Below, piece by piece: positions 7,331-15,881 of a DNA stretch of 64,000 nucleotides. The position numbers and the translations under genes are program-made. The stretch spans positions 124,001 to 188,000 of the forward strand of contig BMWJ01000008.1 of NCBI GenBank assembly GCA_014651175.1, read 5' to 3'. Source of the DNA: Streptomyces clavifer (lineage in GTDB: Bacteria; Actinomycetota; Actinomycetes; Streptomycetales; Streptomycetaceae). The notes under the pieces were generated by a model. That model had not been told where the DNA came from and searched no databases. It worked only from the letters and a program-made list of their open reading frames with translations. How positions within the stretch are numbered: the first letter of the stretch is position 1; every line of letters begins with the position of its first letter.

Positions 7331-7370
7331 ACAGCGAAAACTCAGCGGTCATGTTCGGTTGAGATACGGC
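7311..7370 (-). repeat. Right arm of the 60-bp inverted repeat
   Basis: This is the inverse copy of 4881-4940 (58 of 60 identical). It contains the 3' end of the MarR gene. Unlike the left arm it is not followed inward by the MTSMLGLLEARE gene, so the similarity is limited to the repeat itself. Confidence 0.85.
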
Positions 7371-7807
7371 TCCTGAGCTCTCAGCGGGTGTGTCTGGTCC
7401 CGGCCCTCGGGTCCGGGGTCTCGGAACGGTCTCTCTGCTGTCCGGGCCCTGTATGCGGAGGCAGTACGGCCGCGTCGGGGCCGTGGAAGCCGATCCAGGA
7501 GCGCGGCGGCTCCGTGGGCGGTTCGGGCCGCTTGTGTTCCGGAAGTCTGGTCCCCTCAGGACATCGTCGGCGGCCAGGCCCCCGCCACGCTGCGGTATTC
7601 CAGCGCCGCTTCTTCTGCTGCTCCGCAGCAACGACCCGGGCACCCGTTTCGAACCGGTCGGAGCCACGCCCGGCATATGGAACAGCGATGAACGGCTCGA
7701 CGCGAAACGTCGGTGAGGACGCGGCGGTGTCTCGGGGGCAGGCGTGACCGCTGCGGGGCTCCTCCCCGGGCGGTGGACGTTCAGGCGCCAGTGAGCCCTT
7801 CCGAACC
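7371..7807. other. Non-coding stretch without recognisable gene
   Basis: Open frames exist on both strands but none shows a family motif, a plausible ribosome-binding site plus start, or the codon bias of neighbouring genes. It looks like decayed mobile DNA between the inverted repeat and the next transposase relic. Confidence 0.5.
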
Positions 7808-8370
7808 TCACGCCGGCGCGTGAGGGAGGACGAGGACAGCCTGGACGATCGCGGTGATGCGGTTGGTACGGCAGCGGAGCTTTTTGAAGGAGTCGTCAGT
7901 TCTTCAGGCCCGCCCTTGCTTGCTCGACCAGGCAGTGGATCTCGGCGTGACTACTGACTGCCGTGTCGGCGAGTCCATCGCTTGAGCCGACGGCCTCGGG
8001 ACGGGACGCGGACGGGGTGGCCGGCTTCCTGGTACGCCTTGTGCGCGCAGCACTACAGCTCGGCAGGAGGGCGCCGTCCAGGCTCACGAACGCCTTGGTC
8101 CGGATGGTCTCCATCGCCTCGGTCAGGGTCGGGACGAGGGCGACCAGGACGTCGACTGCCTCACGTATGAAGCGATAGCCCGTCGCGATGCCGATGCGGA
8201 ACCCGGCGGCGAGCCGGCACAGGTATCTCCGCATCGCAGGTGAGCAGGGCCTGTCGGCCTGCGGGCGGACGCTGCCGGCACGTGCCGATCTCCTGCCCCC
8301 GGGCACGCGGCCGAACACGCAGGTACCGCACGGTGCGGCTGGACAGATCAGTCGACGGCGGGGGACAAGC
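7808..8370 (-). pseudogene. Decayed IS5-type transposase relic
   Basis: On the minus strand, pieces of a transposase can be read in successive frames. GRQALLTC appears first, then LCRLAAGFRIGIATGYRFIREAVDVL with FVSLDGALLP (helix-turn-helix followed by the first catalytic Asp). HAEIHCLVEQARAGLKN comes next, and finally FKKLRCRTNRITAIVQAVLVL near 7810-7890. These match, in order, the N-terminus, DDE core and C-terminus of the IS5-related DDE_Tnp_4 type. The middle of the catalytic domain is deleted and at least three frame changes are needed, so the gene is dead. Confidence 0.65.
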
Positions 8371-8662
8371 ACGCGAAGCGTCTGGTGGGGCACGGTGGAT
8401 CTTGGTCGTGACACCTCCTGCGAAGAGCCTTGTCGCATTGCGGTACCGCCCAACCGGCGGCCATCGCAGACAGGTTGGAAGCAGCTCAGGTCCTCCGGGT
8501 GAGCCGCACCGTCGCCTCGCACGCGCCATCGCTCACTCGAAGGACGGGCGCCGAGGCAGCTGCAGGGCTGCCCGATCCTTTGCCCTGTTGGCCCTTCCGC
8601 ATGGACGCCATCCCGTACTACGCATGCCATAAAGGATCGGCAGACAGTACGGGAGACGGATT
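8371..8662. other. Upstream region of the DUF4157 gene
   Basis: No gene is supported. The last 60 nt contain an AT-richer stretch and GGGAGA (8650-8655), the likely ribosome-binding site for ATG 8663. I could not assign a convincing -35/-10 pair. Confidence 0.4.
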
Positions 8663-11173
8663 ATGGGCTCACTCGAAGAGGCAAAACAGCAGGTGAACGT
8701 GGGTCGAACCCCTGCTCAGGCGCAGAAGTCCGCACAGGCCCCAGCGGGGTTGCTCGCACTGCAGCGGCTCGCAGGCAATAGCGCTGTGACGACTTTGGTA
8801 CAGCGATCCAGGGCAGTCCCTGCCTTCAGTTCGAGTCGCGACGATCATCAGCATTCCGCCGGTTGTGGACACGAAAACGTACAAAGGTCCCTGGATGGAA
8901 CGGAGGCTCCGCTGAGGGAGCGGACGCCCCGGTCCGGCTCTTCGGTGGGAATGAGCGATTTCGGTGACATCTTTTCTCTGCAGCGCAGCGCCGGTAATGC
9001 GGCAGTGAGTAATTTTATCCACCGCTCTGCCGAACTGGCAGCTCGCGCCGATGAAGAGGTGGAGAGGAACACCGAAGCCGAGCAGCCAATGACTATTCAC
9101 AAGGTGCTCCGCTCGACAGGGGAGCGCATGAGCCCCGATCTGCGCGAGGAGATGGAAACCCGTTTCGGTGATGGGGCAGACTTCAGCGGCGTGCGCTTTC
9201 ACACAGGCCGCGAGGCGGCACATTCTGCGAATGAACTGCAGGCGCAAGCCTACACTGTGAAAAATCACGTAGTGTTCAATCAGGGATTTGAGCAGGACAA
9301 GAAAGTCGTAGCCCACGAGCTTGCCCATTACGTAGAGAACAAGAAGGGCTCGGCCTTCAAGTCTGTCCCATACGGAGGTGACGTCAGCGTTTCAGAGGTG
9401 GACGGTCCGTCGGAGGTTGCGGCGGACGCAACCGCTGAGCGCGTTATGAGCGCTCCGGCTCCCTCGGCGGAGTCGGGAAGCAACAGCGGTCCGACTGTCT
9501 CGCGCAAGGAGGCAGATTCTTGTGGCAGCGCACATTCGGATGCGGTGGGCGTGCAGCGTGCACTCAAGGTCGGCGACAGGGACTTCACGGCAGAGTACAA
9601 CAGGAAGATATCTACCGTTGCCCCGAATTTCCATCAACAAGTCCTGATGCAAATGACGGACGAGGTCACCTATTTTTTCAACAATCAGGCGGCTAACGAG
9701 TTTCTTCCGCAGGAGCGCGCAAAGTTCGCCAACGAGGCTCAAAGAATCAAATGGCAGCTGGCTAAGATCATCGTCAACCCCATCGGGGCCAAAAATTATT
9801 ACCATCCAGTCCTGCAAGGCATAGTCGGAAAGAATCAGGACTTCGGCCGGAAAAACCATGACATTCAGGTAAACAATTATACGGAACTTGCGCGCAACCT
9901 CATGGGTTGGGTTTATGCGAAGGATAACAGGAGGCGTGAGAAGAGTAACGCCCAGGCCATGCATGTGGACGTCAACCTGGATCGGTACTTGAACGTTCTG
10001 TTGAGGCGCATGTATCGCTACACCAAAGCTGTACAAGAGACAAGAATGATGGATGACCGTGAAATCCACGTCATGAAGAAGGAGCTCAAAACCGGTCTGG
10101 CGCACGTGGAATCACAACGCGTGGAGAACGGAAAGAGGGACCCCGACGGTCAGGCCGGACGTCCCGTCGGCGCATATATCACCCACTTTGACGGTGGGAT
10201 CAATCCAGCTTTCAGGGGCACGCATCTCGACGCCAAGATCTTGGAACGCGGAGGTCTGTATGAGGTGATGAAGGAGCCGGAGAATTTCAAACTGCGCGAG
10301 AAGATGATTGCCCTGCACGACCTTTCGGAGTATTTCGGCCACTCGCGCCACACCCCTCCGACGAAGGGCAAGGAGGCAGTCCCCGAGATCAACGCGCAGG
10401 ACTCCCAGAGCACGACAGGTTTCGACCACCGAGGACGCCGGGTCACTTCGGTGGACCGGGGGCAGAACCCGCTCCTGCATGCGAACGGAGCGCCAAAGGT
10501 CAACGACAGGGGAGAGCCGAAGACTCACGCCTCGACTCGGAACGAGAACTCTCCTACGACAACGCTGGCGCGTTCGAGGGACAGGCCGGTCTGGGCCGGC
10601 CAGTCGTACACGGCCGCTCGAATGTTCAAGATGGCGGCTTCCAGTGGAGCGTCGCCAGAGGAAATCGCAGCGCTCGGCTGGGGAATTTTCGCCTTCTGGC
10701 GGACCGATTTCGACCACACAACTCAGTTCGCCTACCACACTCTCCACGAGGTGATGGACATTGCCCAGAACTTCGGAGTCCCCTACAACATCGACGACCC
10801 ATACGGGTCCTACTCCCAGCTCGACCTCAAGCACGTCGGGGACAAGATGACGCGCCTCCACAGCGGCGTGGCGGAGCTTCGCGCCCAAGCCGACTACAAC
10901 GCTCAAGGGATGGAGTCGCTGAAGCATGACAGGCGCCGCATGTGGACGGACCGTGACGATGAACTCCTGAACGCCTTCCTGAGCATAAGCCGCTCTGCCG
11001 AAAGGCTGGAAGAAAAAATCAGAAGGCGGGGCCATTCCTTTAATCAGCAGGATCAGATGCCAGGGCGGGAACGTTCGATACTGCTCACTAAAATCATCGA
11101 CGAGATGGCGGGATGGCAGGACAGCATGAGCCAAATTCAATCGAATCTCGCAAGGGAGAGCAGGAGAGTGTGA
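8663..11173 (+). CDS. DUF4157 (HExxH) protein with large uncharacterised C-terminus
   Basis: An 836-residue protein, distinctly lower in GC than the core genes. Two copies of an LxLQRxAGNxAV motif lie near residues 31-43 and 105-115 (LALQRLAGNSAV, FSLQRSAGNAAV). A DUF4157 domain spans about 144-262. It has HKVLRSTGERM, FSGVRFHTG, zinc-binding HELAH (218-222) and a later EVAAD (251-255) that can supply the third ligand. No signal peptide or membrane segment is seen. The remaining 530 residues are unknown to me; they include conserved-looking WGIFAFWRTDFDHTTQFAYHT-type sequence and a helical end. DUF4157 is associated with extracellular contractile injection systems and polymorphic-toxin-like proteins, so an injected or released effector is plausible. 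No immunity gene or injection structural gene is nearby. The gene is orphan and probably horizontally acquired. Confidence 0.8.
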   Translation: MGSLEEAKQQVNVGRTPAQAQKSAQAPAGLLALQRLAGNSAVTTLVQRSRAVPAFSSSRDDHQHSAGCGHENVQRSLDGTEAPLRERTPRSGSSVGMSDFGDIFSLQRSAGNAAVSNFIHRSAELAARADEEVERNTEAEQPMTIHKVLRSTGERMSPDLREEMETRFGDGADFSGVRFHTGREAAHSANELQAQAYTVKNHVVFNQGFEQDKKVVAHELAHYVENKKGSAFKSVPYGGDVSVSEVDGPSEVAADATAERVMSAPAPSAESGSNSGPTVSRKEADSCGSAHSDAVGVQRALKVGDRDFTAEYNRKISTVAPNFHQQVLMQMTDEVTYFFNNQAANEFLPQERAKFANEAQRIKWQLAKIIVNPIGAKNYYHPVLQGIVGKNQDFGRKNHDIQVNNYTELARNLMGWVYAKDNRRREKSNAQAMHVDVNLDRYLNVLLRRMYRYTKAVQETRMMDDREIHVMKKELKTGLAHVESQRVENGKRDPDGQAGRPVGAYITHFDGGINPAFRGTHLDAKILERGGLYEVMKEPENFKLREKMIALHDLSEYFGHSRHTPPTKGKEAVPEINAQDSQSTTGFDHRGRRVTSVDRGQNPLLHANGAPKVNDRGEPKTHASTRNENSPTTTLARSRDRPVWAGQSYTAARMFKMAASSGASPEEIAALGWGIFAFWRTDFDHTTQFAYHTLHEVMDIAQNFGVPYNIDDPYGSYSQLDLKHVGDKMTRLHSGVAELRAQADYNAQGMESLKHDRRRMWTDRDDELLNAFLSISRSAERLEEKIRRRGHSFNQQDQMPGRERSILLTKIIDEMAGWQDSMSQIQSNLARESRRV

Positions 11174-11246
11174 CACACCTGCCGAAGCATCATTTCCGCT
11201 ACAGGCCGGGACTCTGATCACCGGAGCCCTGCCTCGATCTTTCGTG

Positions 11247-11279
11247 AAGGTCCCCGCCGATGGAGTCGGTGGGTCCTTT
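11247..11279. terminator. Imperfect hairpin after the DUF4157 gene
   Basis: AAGGTCCCCGCCGA and TCGGTGGGTCCTT can pair around TGGAG with one bulge and two mismatches or wobbles, followed by TTC. It lies 74 nt past the stop codon. It may be the terminator or the outer end of a mobile element. Confidence 0.4.
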
Positions 11280-11629
11280 CGCTTTCCGGAGTTGATGGTG
11301 AGCAGGTCGGCTGCCCGCCTGTCGCATCGGGTGGGCGCCGGTTCCGCTGCCGGGGGCGGGTGATGTTGTCGTCGGGACGGCGGACGTTGCGGGCCGGTCG
11401 GGGTCGGGGAGGGGCGCGAGACGTTCGAGGGCGGCGGTGATTGCGCCGGTTCAGGGCCGGTGAACTCTGCCGACCCCACGGGCTGTTGGGCCGGCAGCCG
11501 CAGCGGCAGGCATGAAGAGAGCGCCTGGTGGGCGGATTCACAGCCAAGGTCACCAGTCCGCCAGGAGCTTCCGCGTGCTTGTCTCCCCTTCCCCGAGTTC
11601 TCAACTTCGTTCGATCAGGGCAGACCCCG
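11280..11629. other. Stretch without supported gene
   Basis: Frames are open on both strands but their translations are Arg/Pro/Ala-rich without motifs. It probably represents decayed mobile DNA. Confidence 0.4.
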
Positions 11630-11840
11630 ACGCATCGATGTGTCCCACGCCCTCTTGGCATCTCTCCGGTCTTCTCGCAGGTCGCCGTCGCCGGATCGGT
11701 TCGCGCCGGCGGTGCCCGACCTGCGGCCGAAGCACCACGGGATGACGTGCAAGCCCTCACCGACCCCGCCGGACGCCTGATCTGGGTGGATCTTTCCCTC
11801 GGACGCACTGCCGGAAGCCACACGACCTGACCGCGTCCGC
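11630..11840 (+). pseudogene. Small relic of an IS5-type transposase
   Basis: KHHGM in one frame and DDVQALTDPAGRLIWV in another reproduce, with a frameshift, the HHGMNVQALxDPAGRLxW core of IS5-type (DDE_Tnp_4) transposases. Only about 70 codons are recognisable. It lies on the opposite strand to the 7808-8370 relic, so the DUF4157 gene is bracketed by transposase debris. Confidence 0.5.
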
Positions 11841-12079
11841 CACCCGTCGCGACCCTGGCACCCCCTGGCGCAACCCAGGTGATCTGCAGCGGTCCGGCTC
11901 GACCGCACACTTGGGTGGTGACTGCTGGTCAGGCGCGATCTCGAACGGTCCCCATACCAAGTCCCCCTGATCGTAGGGCTGTCCCTCGACGTATCCCGTG
12001 CCGAAGACTGCCGGGCACCGGCAATGCGGCGAGATCTGCCGCGCAGCATGATGGTGCCCACCGGAGAAGGGAGACGTCA
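11841..12079. other. Island border region
   Basis: No gene is supported. The minus-strand reading FGTGYVEGQPYDQGDLVWGP around 11950-12000 looks protein-like but lacks a start and continues into noise. Core-like sequence resumes with the membrane protein at 12080. Confidence 0.35.
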
Positions 12080-12664
12080 GTGGAAACGACCATCGCCCGC
12101 AGTGCGGCCCGTGCGCGCATGGGAACGGGGCTGGTCGTGGCGGTCCTGCTCCTGCCCTTCGGCGGCTACGGACTGGCCCGGGCGGGGGCGGTTCCCGAAG
12201 GCGCACCGATCGTGCTCGGCCTACTGACCGTGATCGCCGGCTTCCTGCTCCTCCCCGCACTCTGTGAGGAGCGGGCACCGTACCGGCACTCGTCCTCGCG
12301 CCTGATCGCGCGCACCCTGACCGGTGAACGGTCCGTCGACCTGAATCGGATCAGCACGGTCCGGCTCCTGACAACCTTCTCGTACGGCGGTGCCCACCGC
12401 ACCGTGGTGGTGCGCGACATTCACGGCACGCGCTTGGGACTCACGACCGACAGAAGCGTCGGCAAGCTGCGCCGAGCGATCGAGAAGGCGGACGCGAACG
12501 CCGCGCGGGGTGCCCACGTGCCTCGGGTGAGCCGGGCGGCCCGGGCACAGCTGGATCCTGCCCCGGGGCGGGGGCTCGTCGTCCACACGGTTCTCGCCTT
12601 CCTGCTCACCACGGTGTCCGGCAGCCTGTACGTCTCCGCTCTGATCGGACTCGGCGGGCAGTGA
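12080..12664 (+). CDS. Hypothetical membrane protein
   Basis: A 194-residue protein from GTG 12080, preceded by AGAAGGGAG. Two N-terminal membrane segments (about residues 15-37 and 42-61) and one near the C-terminus (172-190) surround a soluble domain of about 110 residues. That domain has alternating strands (SVDLNRISTVRLLTTFSYGG, RTVVVRDIHGTRLGL), resembling a PH-like or DUF-type membrane-associated fold. I do not recognise the family. It stands alone between the accessory island and a hydrolase gene. Function unknown. Confidence 0.7.
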   Translation: METTIARSAARARMGTGLVVAVLLLPFGGYGLARAGAVPEGAPIVLGLLTVIAGFLLLPALCEERAPYRHSSSRLIARTLTGERSVDLNRISTVRLLTTFSYGGAHRTVVVRDIHGTRLGLTTDRSVGKLRRAIEKADANAARGAHVPRVSRAARAQLDPAPGRGLVVHTVLAFLLTTVSGSLYVSALIGLGGQ

Positions 12665-12845
12665 GCCTTTCCCGCAGTGCCCGCAGTGCCCGTGTCCACG
12701 GACTGAAGCGCATTCCGCGGTGGATGGTTCTCACAGGGGCATGCCCGGCCAACCGACGCCACGTGCGGTTGCCCCTGCCGCGCGTGCCGGAGGGGCGGCC
12801 CGATCCGCAGCCGGAATCCCTGTGTGCGCCTGCCGATCACGGGGC

Positions 12846-12851
12846 TAGGGT
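12846..12851 (+). promoter_or_regulatory. -10 element of the hydrolase gene (leaderless)
   Basis: TAGGGT lies 7 nt before ATG 12859; there is no Shine-Dalgarno sequence between them, so a leaderless mRNA is likely. The -35 is weak. Confidence 0.5.
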
Positions 12852-12858
12852 GCCCGGC

Positions 12859-13674
12859 ATGAATGCCATCGACCTGCGCGGCGTCACGATCGGCTACGAC
12901 GACTCCGGGCCTTCGGCCGGTCCGCCGGTTCTCCTGATCCACGGCCACCCCTTCGACCGCACCCTGTGGGCGCCGCAGGTCGCGGCGCTCACCGAGACCG
13001 GACACCGGGTCGTCACCCCCGATCTGCGCGGGTACGGCCGCAGCGGTGTCACCCCCGGAAAGGTCTTCCTCTCCGATTTCGCCGACGACCTCGCCGCGCT
13101 CCTCGGCCACCTGGGCATCGACGAGGCGGTGGTCGGCGGCGTTTCCATGGGAGGGCAGATCACCATGGAGTTCCAGCGGCGTCACCCGCAGCTGGTGCGC
13201 GGCCTCATCCTGTCGGACACCTCCGCCCCCGCGGAGACCGAGGAGGGCAGGCAGTTCCGCAACCGCCTGGCCGACAGGCTGCTCGCCGAGGGCATGGACG
13301 GCTACGCGGGTGAGGTGATCGCCAAGATGCTCGCCGCCTACAACGTCGAGGCCATGCCGGACGTCGCCGCACGCGTCCTGGGCATGATGCGGGCCACCGA
13401 TCCCCGCGGCGCCGCCGCAGCACTGCGAGGCCGGGCCGAACGCCCCGACTACCGGGCCACGTTGGCGGACGTCCGGGTGCCGGTATGGATCGTCGTCGGT
13501 GCGGACGACGCCTACACCCCTGTCGCGGACGCCGAGGCGATCCACCGGCTCGTCCCCCACGCGGTGATGACCGTCATCGAGGGAGCGGGCCATCTGCCCG
13601 GCGTCGAACAGCCCGGACGCTTCAATGCCGCCCTGCTGGACTTCCTCGCCACGTACGTACCCGCCAGTGACTGA
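12859..13674 (+). CDS. Alpha/beta-fold hydrolase
   Basis: A 271-residue alpha/beta hydrolase. HGHPFDR (28-34) forms the oxyanion region. The nucleophile elbow is GVSMGG (Ser96). VVGADDAYTP supplies the acid residue and GAGHLPG the catalytic His near the end. The cap region between residues 120 and 200 is helical. The family includes esterases, lactonases and haloperoxidase-like enzymes; substrate cannot be inferred. The next gene starts at GTG 13667 inside its last codons (8-nt overlap), so they are translationally coupled. Confidence 0.88.
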   Translation: MNAIDLRGVTIGYDDSGPSAGPPVLLIHGHPFDRTLWAPQVAALTETGHRVVTPDLRGYGRSGVTPGKVFLSDFADDLAALLGHLGIDEAVVGGVSMGGQITMEFQRRHPQLVRGLILSDTSAPAETEEGRQFRNRLADRLLAEGMDGYAGEVIAKMLAAYNVEAMPDVAARVLGMMRATDPRGAAAALRGRAERPDYRATLADVRVPVWIVVGADDAYTPVADAEAIHRLVPHAVMTVIEGAGHLPGVEQPGRFNAALLDFLATYVPASD

Positions 13675-14365
13675 GCCGCACCCGCTCCTGGCCGCTTTCA
13701 CCGACGCCGCCGACGGCCGCTTCCCCCCGTGCGACGGCGGCGTGACGGTGCTGTCGCCGCTGCCCGGAGGCCTCGAGTGCTCCGTCGCCTTCACGGGTCA
13801 CGCGGTCATCGCCACCGGCCTGGCCGCCGCCGATGTGCACGCCCGTGCGGCCGACGGCTTCGGTGGCTCCCTGGCGCCCGACTTCCTCCGCCACCTCGCC
13901 GGCCCCGGCGGGTTGATCGGCGTCACCGACGTCACCCTCACGGCCCGCGGCACCGGCGGCACCCCGCGTCTGGCCGAGCTGGCGGACGAGGGGGCCGGCC
14001 ACCCGCGCGTCCTGTACGCCCGCGCACTGCGGGCCGACGTCACGGTCCACGGCGACGAGCGGGGACTGGTCACCCTGGCCCACGGCCTGGCCGGGCGACG
14101 CGAGCTGGGCATCGAACTCCACGCTCCCCACCACGCCGGCCGAGGCCACGGGCGCGGACTCCTCGCCGACGCCCTCTCCCTCGTACCGGAGGGCGAGCCG
14201 GTCTTCGCCGCCGTGGCCCCCGGCAACGCCCGCTCGCTCCGCGCGTTTCTGGCCTGCGGCTTCATCCCGATCGGCAGCGAGGTCGTCCTGCGGCCGGAGC
14301 GGCCTCGGACGGTCGCCGACGGAGGTCCCGCCCCAGGACCGGGCCGGATACGCACGCTGACATGA
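13667..14365 (+). CDS. GNAT-family N-acetyltransferase
   Basis: A 232-residue protein with a GNAT core in its C-terminal half: IELHAPHHAGRGHGRGLLADAL (the acetyl-CoA pyrophosphate loop, here RGHGRG) and VAPGNARSLRAFLACGFIPIGSEVVL. The N-terminal 120 residues resemble the N-terminal part of other actinobacterial two-lobed GNATs. The GTG start overlaps the stop region of the hydrolase by 8 nt. Acceptor substrate unknown. Confidence 0.75.
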   Translation: MTEPHPLLAAFTDAADGRFPPCDGGVTVLSPLPGGLECSVAFTGHAVIATGLAAADVHARAADGFGGSLAPDFLRHLAGPGGLIGVTDVTLTARGTGGTPRLAELADEGAGHPRVLYARALRADVTVHGDERGLVTLAHGLAGRRELGIELHAPHHAGRGHGRGLLADALSLVPEGEPVFAAVAPGNARSLRAFLACGFIPIGSEVVLRPERPRTVADGGPAPGPGRIRTLT

Positions 14366-14561
14366 CCCCGGACCGGGGCAGCCGGGTACGACCGTCCGGG
14401 CCGGGATCAGGTCGTCTTCTGCGCGAAAGGGCTGCGCGCGCCGGGGCGACCACCCGGTAACCTGGGGCGTCCTCGCTCATCCGCCCCTGCGATGAACGCA
14501 GTTGAGGTGTGTGCAGGCCGGATGCGCGGTTGACTGTTCGGGTCCGTACGGAGGGCGTCCT

Positions 14562-15347
14562 GTGACTGCCGGAATACCCACCTCCCGCATCGACACCAGC
14601 AAGCCCCATCCGGCGCGTGTCTACGACTGGCTCCTGGGCGGCAAGGACAACTATCCGGTCGACCAGGAGGTCGGGGAGAAGCTGCCTGCCGAAGCGCGCG
14701 CCAACGCGGCGCGGAACCGGGCGTTCATGCACCGGGCGTCCGCCTGGCTGGCGCGGGAGGGAGTCGACCAGTTCCTGGACATCGGCACCGGCATCCCCAC
14801 CGCGCCGAATCTCCATCAGATCGTCCAGGCCGTCACGCCCTGATCCCGTGTGGTCTACGCGGACAACGACCCCATCGTCCTGCGTCACGCCGAAGCGCTG
14901 CTGATCAGCAGCCCCGAGGGGGCGACCGACTACATCCACGCGGATGTCCGGCGACCGGAGGCGATCCTCGAACGGGCGGCGGAGTTCCTGGACTTCGGGC
15001 GGCCCGTGGCTCTGTCGCTCATCGCGCTGATGCACTTCCTGCCCGACGACCAGGACCCGTACGGCATCGCTCGCCGACTGGTCGCAACGCTGCCCTCGGG
15101 AAGCTATCTGGTCCTCTCGCACGGGACGGCGGACCAGCACCCGGAGCTCCGGCAGGAGACCGAGTCCGCGTACAGGAAGGGGGCCATCGCGCTGCGGATG
15201 CGTACGCGCAGCGAGGTCGAGCCGTTCTTCGACGGGCTGGAGCTCGTCGCGCCGGGGCTGGTGTCGGCGACCGAGTGGCACCGGGACGAGTCCGCGCCGG
15301 TGTACGAGCGGAGCGGGTTCTACGTGGGTGTGGCACGGGTTCCCTAG
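14562..15347 (+). pseudogene. SAM-dependent methyltransferase (DUF574 type) interrupted by an in-frame stop
   Basis: From GTG 14562 (GGAGGG upstream) the protein begins with the hallmark RIDTSKPHPARVYDWLLGGKDNYPVD, then FLDIGTGIPTAPNLHQ (SAM-binding). A TGA at 14841-14843 interrupts between VTP and SRVVYADNDP; downstream the same frame continues through the rest of the family sequence (ALSLIALMHFLPDD, SGSYLVLSHGT) to a stop at 15347. A single G-to-T change at a Glu codon would explain it. The intact protein would be 261 residues, the normal length. Either the gene is dead, the stop is a base-call error, or two polypeptides are made; nothing suggests recoding. Confidence 0.8.
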
Positions 15348-15841
15348 GAAGGCCGCCCCAGCGGCTTGGCCATGCAGATGCTGCTCTCGTACAGGCGGTA
15401 GTGGCCGAACTTCGCGCAGGGCGTGTAGCCGCTGGAGGTGTACAGGGCGATCGCCTCGGGCTGCTTGTCGCCGGTCTCCAGGACCATGCGGGTGCGTCCC
15501 GCGGCCCGGGCGTCGGCCTCCAGGGCGGCGAGGATGCGCCGGGCCAGGCCATGGCCGCGTCCTGCGGGTATGACGAACATCCGCTTGATCTCGGCGTCGC
15601 CGTCCGAGTAGCCCTCGGCGTTCCGGTCCTGGGTGCGCCAGCCGCCGGTGGCCACGGGCTCGTCCCGGTCGTCGTAGGCGAGCAGGTACAGCCCGCGCGG
15701 CGGATCGAACATGGTGGGGTCGAGCGGTGTGACATCGCCCTCGTCGCCGTAGCGCTCGGCGTATTCGAGCTGCACCTGGTCGTTGAGTTTCACGGCGTCA
15801 GGGTGGTCGAACGACCGAGGCTGGATATTCATGCGAGTCAT
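15344..15841 (-). CDS. GNAT-family N-acetyltransferase
   Basis: A 165-residue acetyltransferase. The core is EIKRMFVIPAGRGHGLARRILAALE (acetyl-CoA loop RGHGLA), followed by MVLETGDKQPEAIALYTSSGYTP, in the classic order. Start at ATG 15841 (ATG 15832 is the alternative) gives a normal length. Its stop codon overlaps the broken methyltransferase by 4 nt in convergent orientation. Its promoter must share the 40-bp gap with the divergent exoA gene. Substrate unknown. Confidence 0.82.
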   Translation of the reverse strand: MTRMNIQPRSFDHPDAVKLNDQVQLEYAERYGDEGDVTPLDPTMFDPPRGLYLLAYDDRDEPVATGGWRTQDRNAEGYSDGDAEIKRMFVIPAGRGHGLARRILAALEADARAAGRTRMVLETGDKQPEAIALYTSSGYTPCAKFGHYRLYESSICMAKPLGRPS

Positions 15842-15869
15842 GGTACAGCTATGCACTAGTGTGCCTCGG

Positions 15870-15875
15870 TACCCT
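15870..15875 (+). promoter_or_regulatory. -10 element of exoA (leaderless)
   Basis: TACCCT ends 6 nt before ATG 15882, so the transcript is probably leaderless. The -35 would fall next to the divergent GNAT start, implying overlapping promoters in 40 bp. Confidence 0.5.
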
Positions 15876-15881
15876 ACGGGG

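Larger units (their letters stand above)
4881..7370. mobile_element. Inverted-repeat-bounded module carrying a transposase relic, SDR and MarR genes
   Basis: A 2.5-kb segment bounded by near-perfect 60-bp inverted repeats, beginning 188 bp after tRNA-Ala. Inside are a truncated hypothetical gene fused to an IS5-type transposase relic, an SDR gene and a divergent MarR gene that ends inside the right repeat. The base composition is lower in GC than the flanking core genes. The repeat length is greater than a normal IS end, and no intact transposase remains, so it may be a transposon remnant, two inverted copies of one repeat family, or a non-autonomous unit. No target-site duplication is visible. 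Confidence 0.6.

Noticed and set aside
4669-12079. Duplicate of the tRNA-Ala 3' end marking an integrase attachment site
   Set aside because: I looked for the T-arm and acceptor sequence across the island and its far border and found no second copy; there is also no integrase gene.
14841-14843. Selenocysteine or programmed readthrough at the methyltransferase TGA
   Set aside because: No selenoprotein relation in this family and no SECIS-like hairpin seen after the codon; a simple nonsense change is enough.
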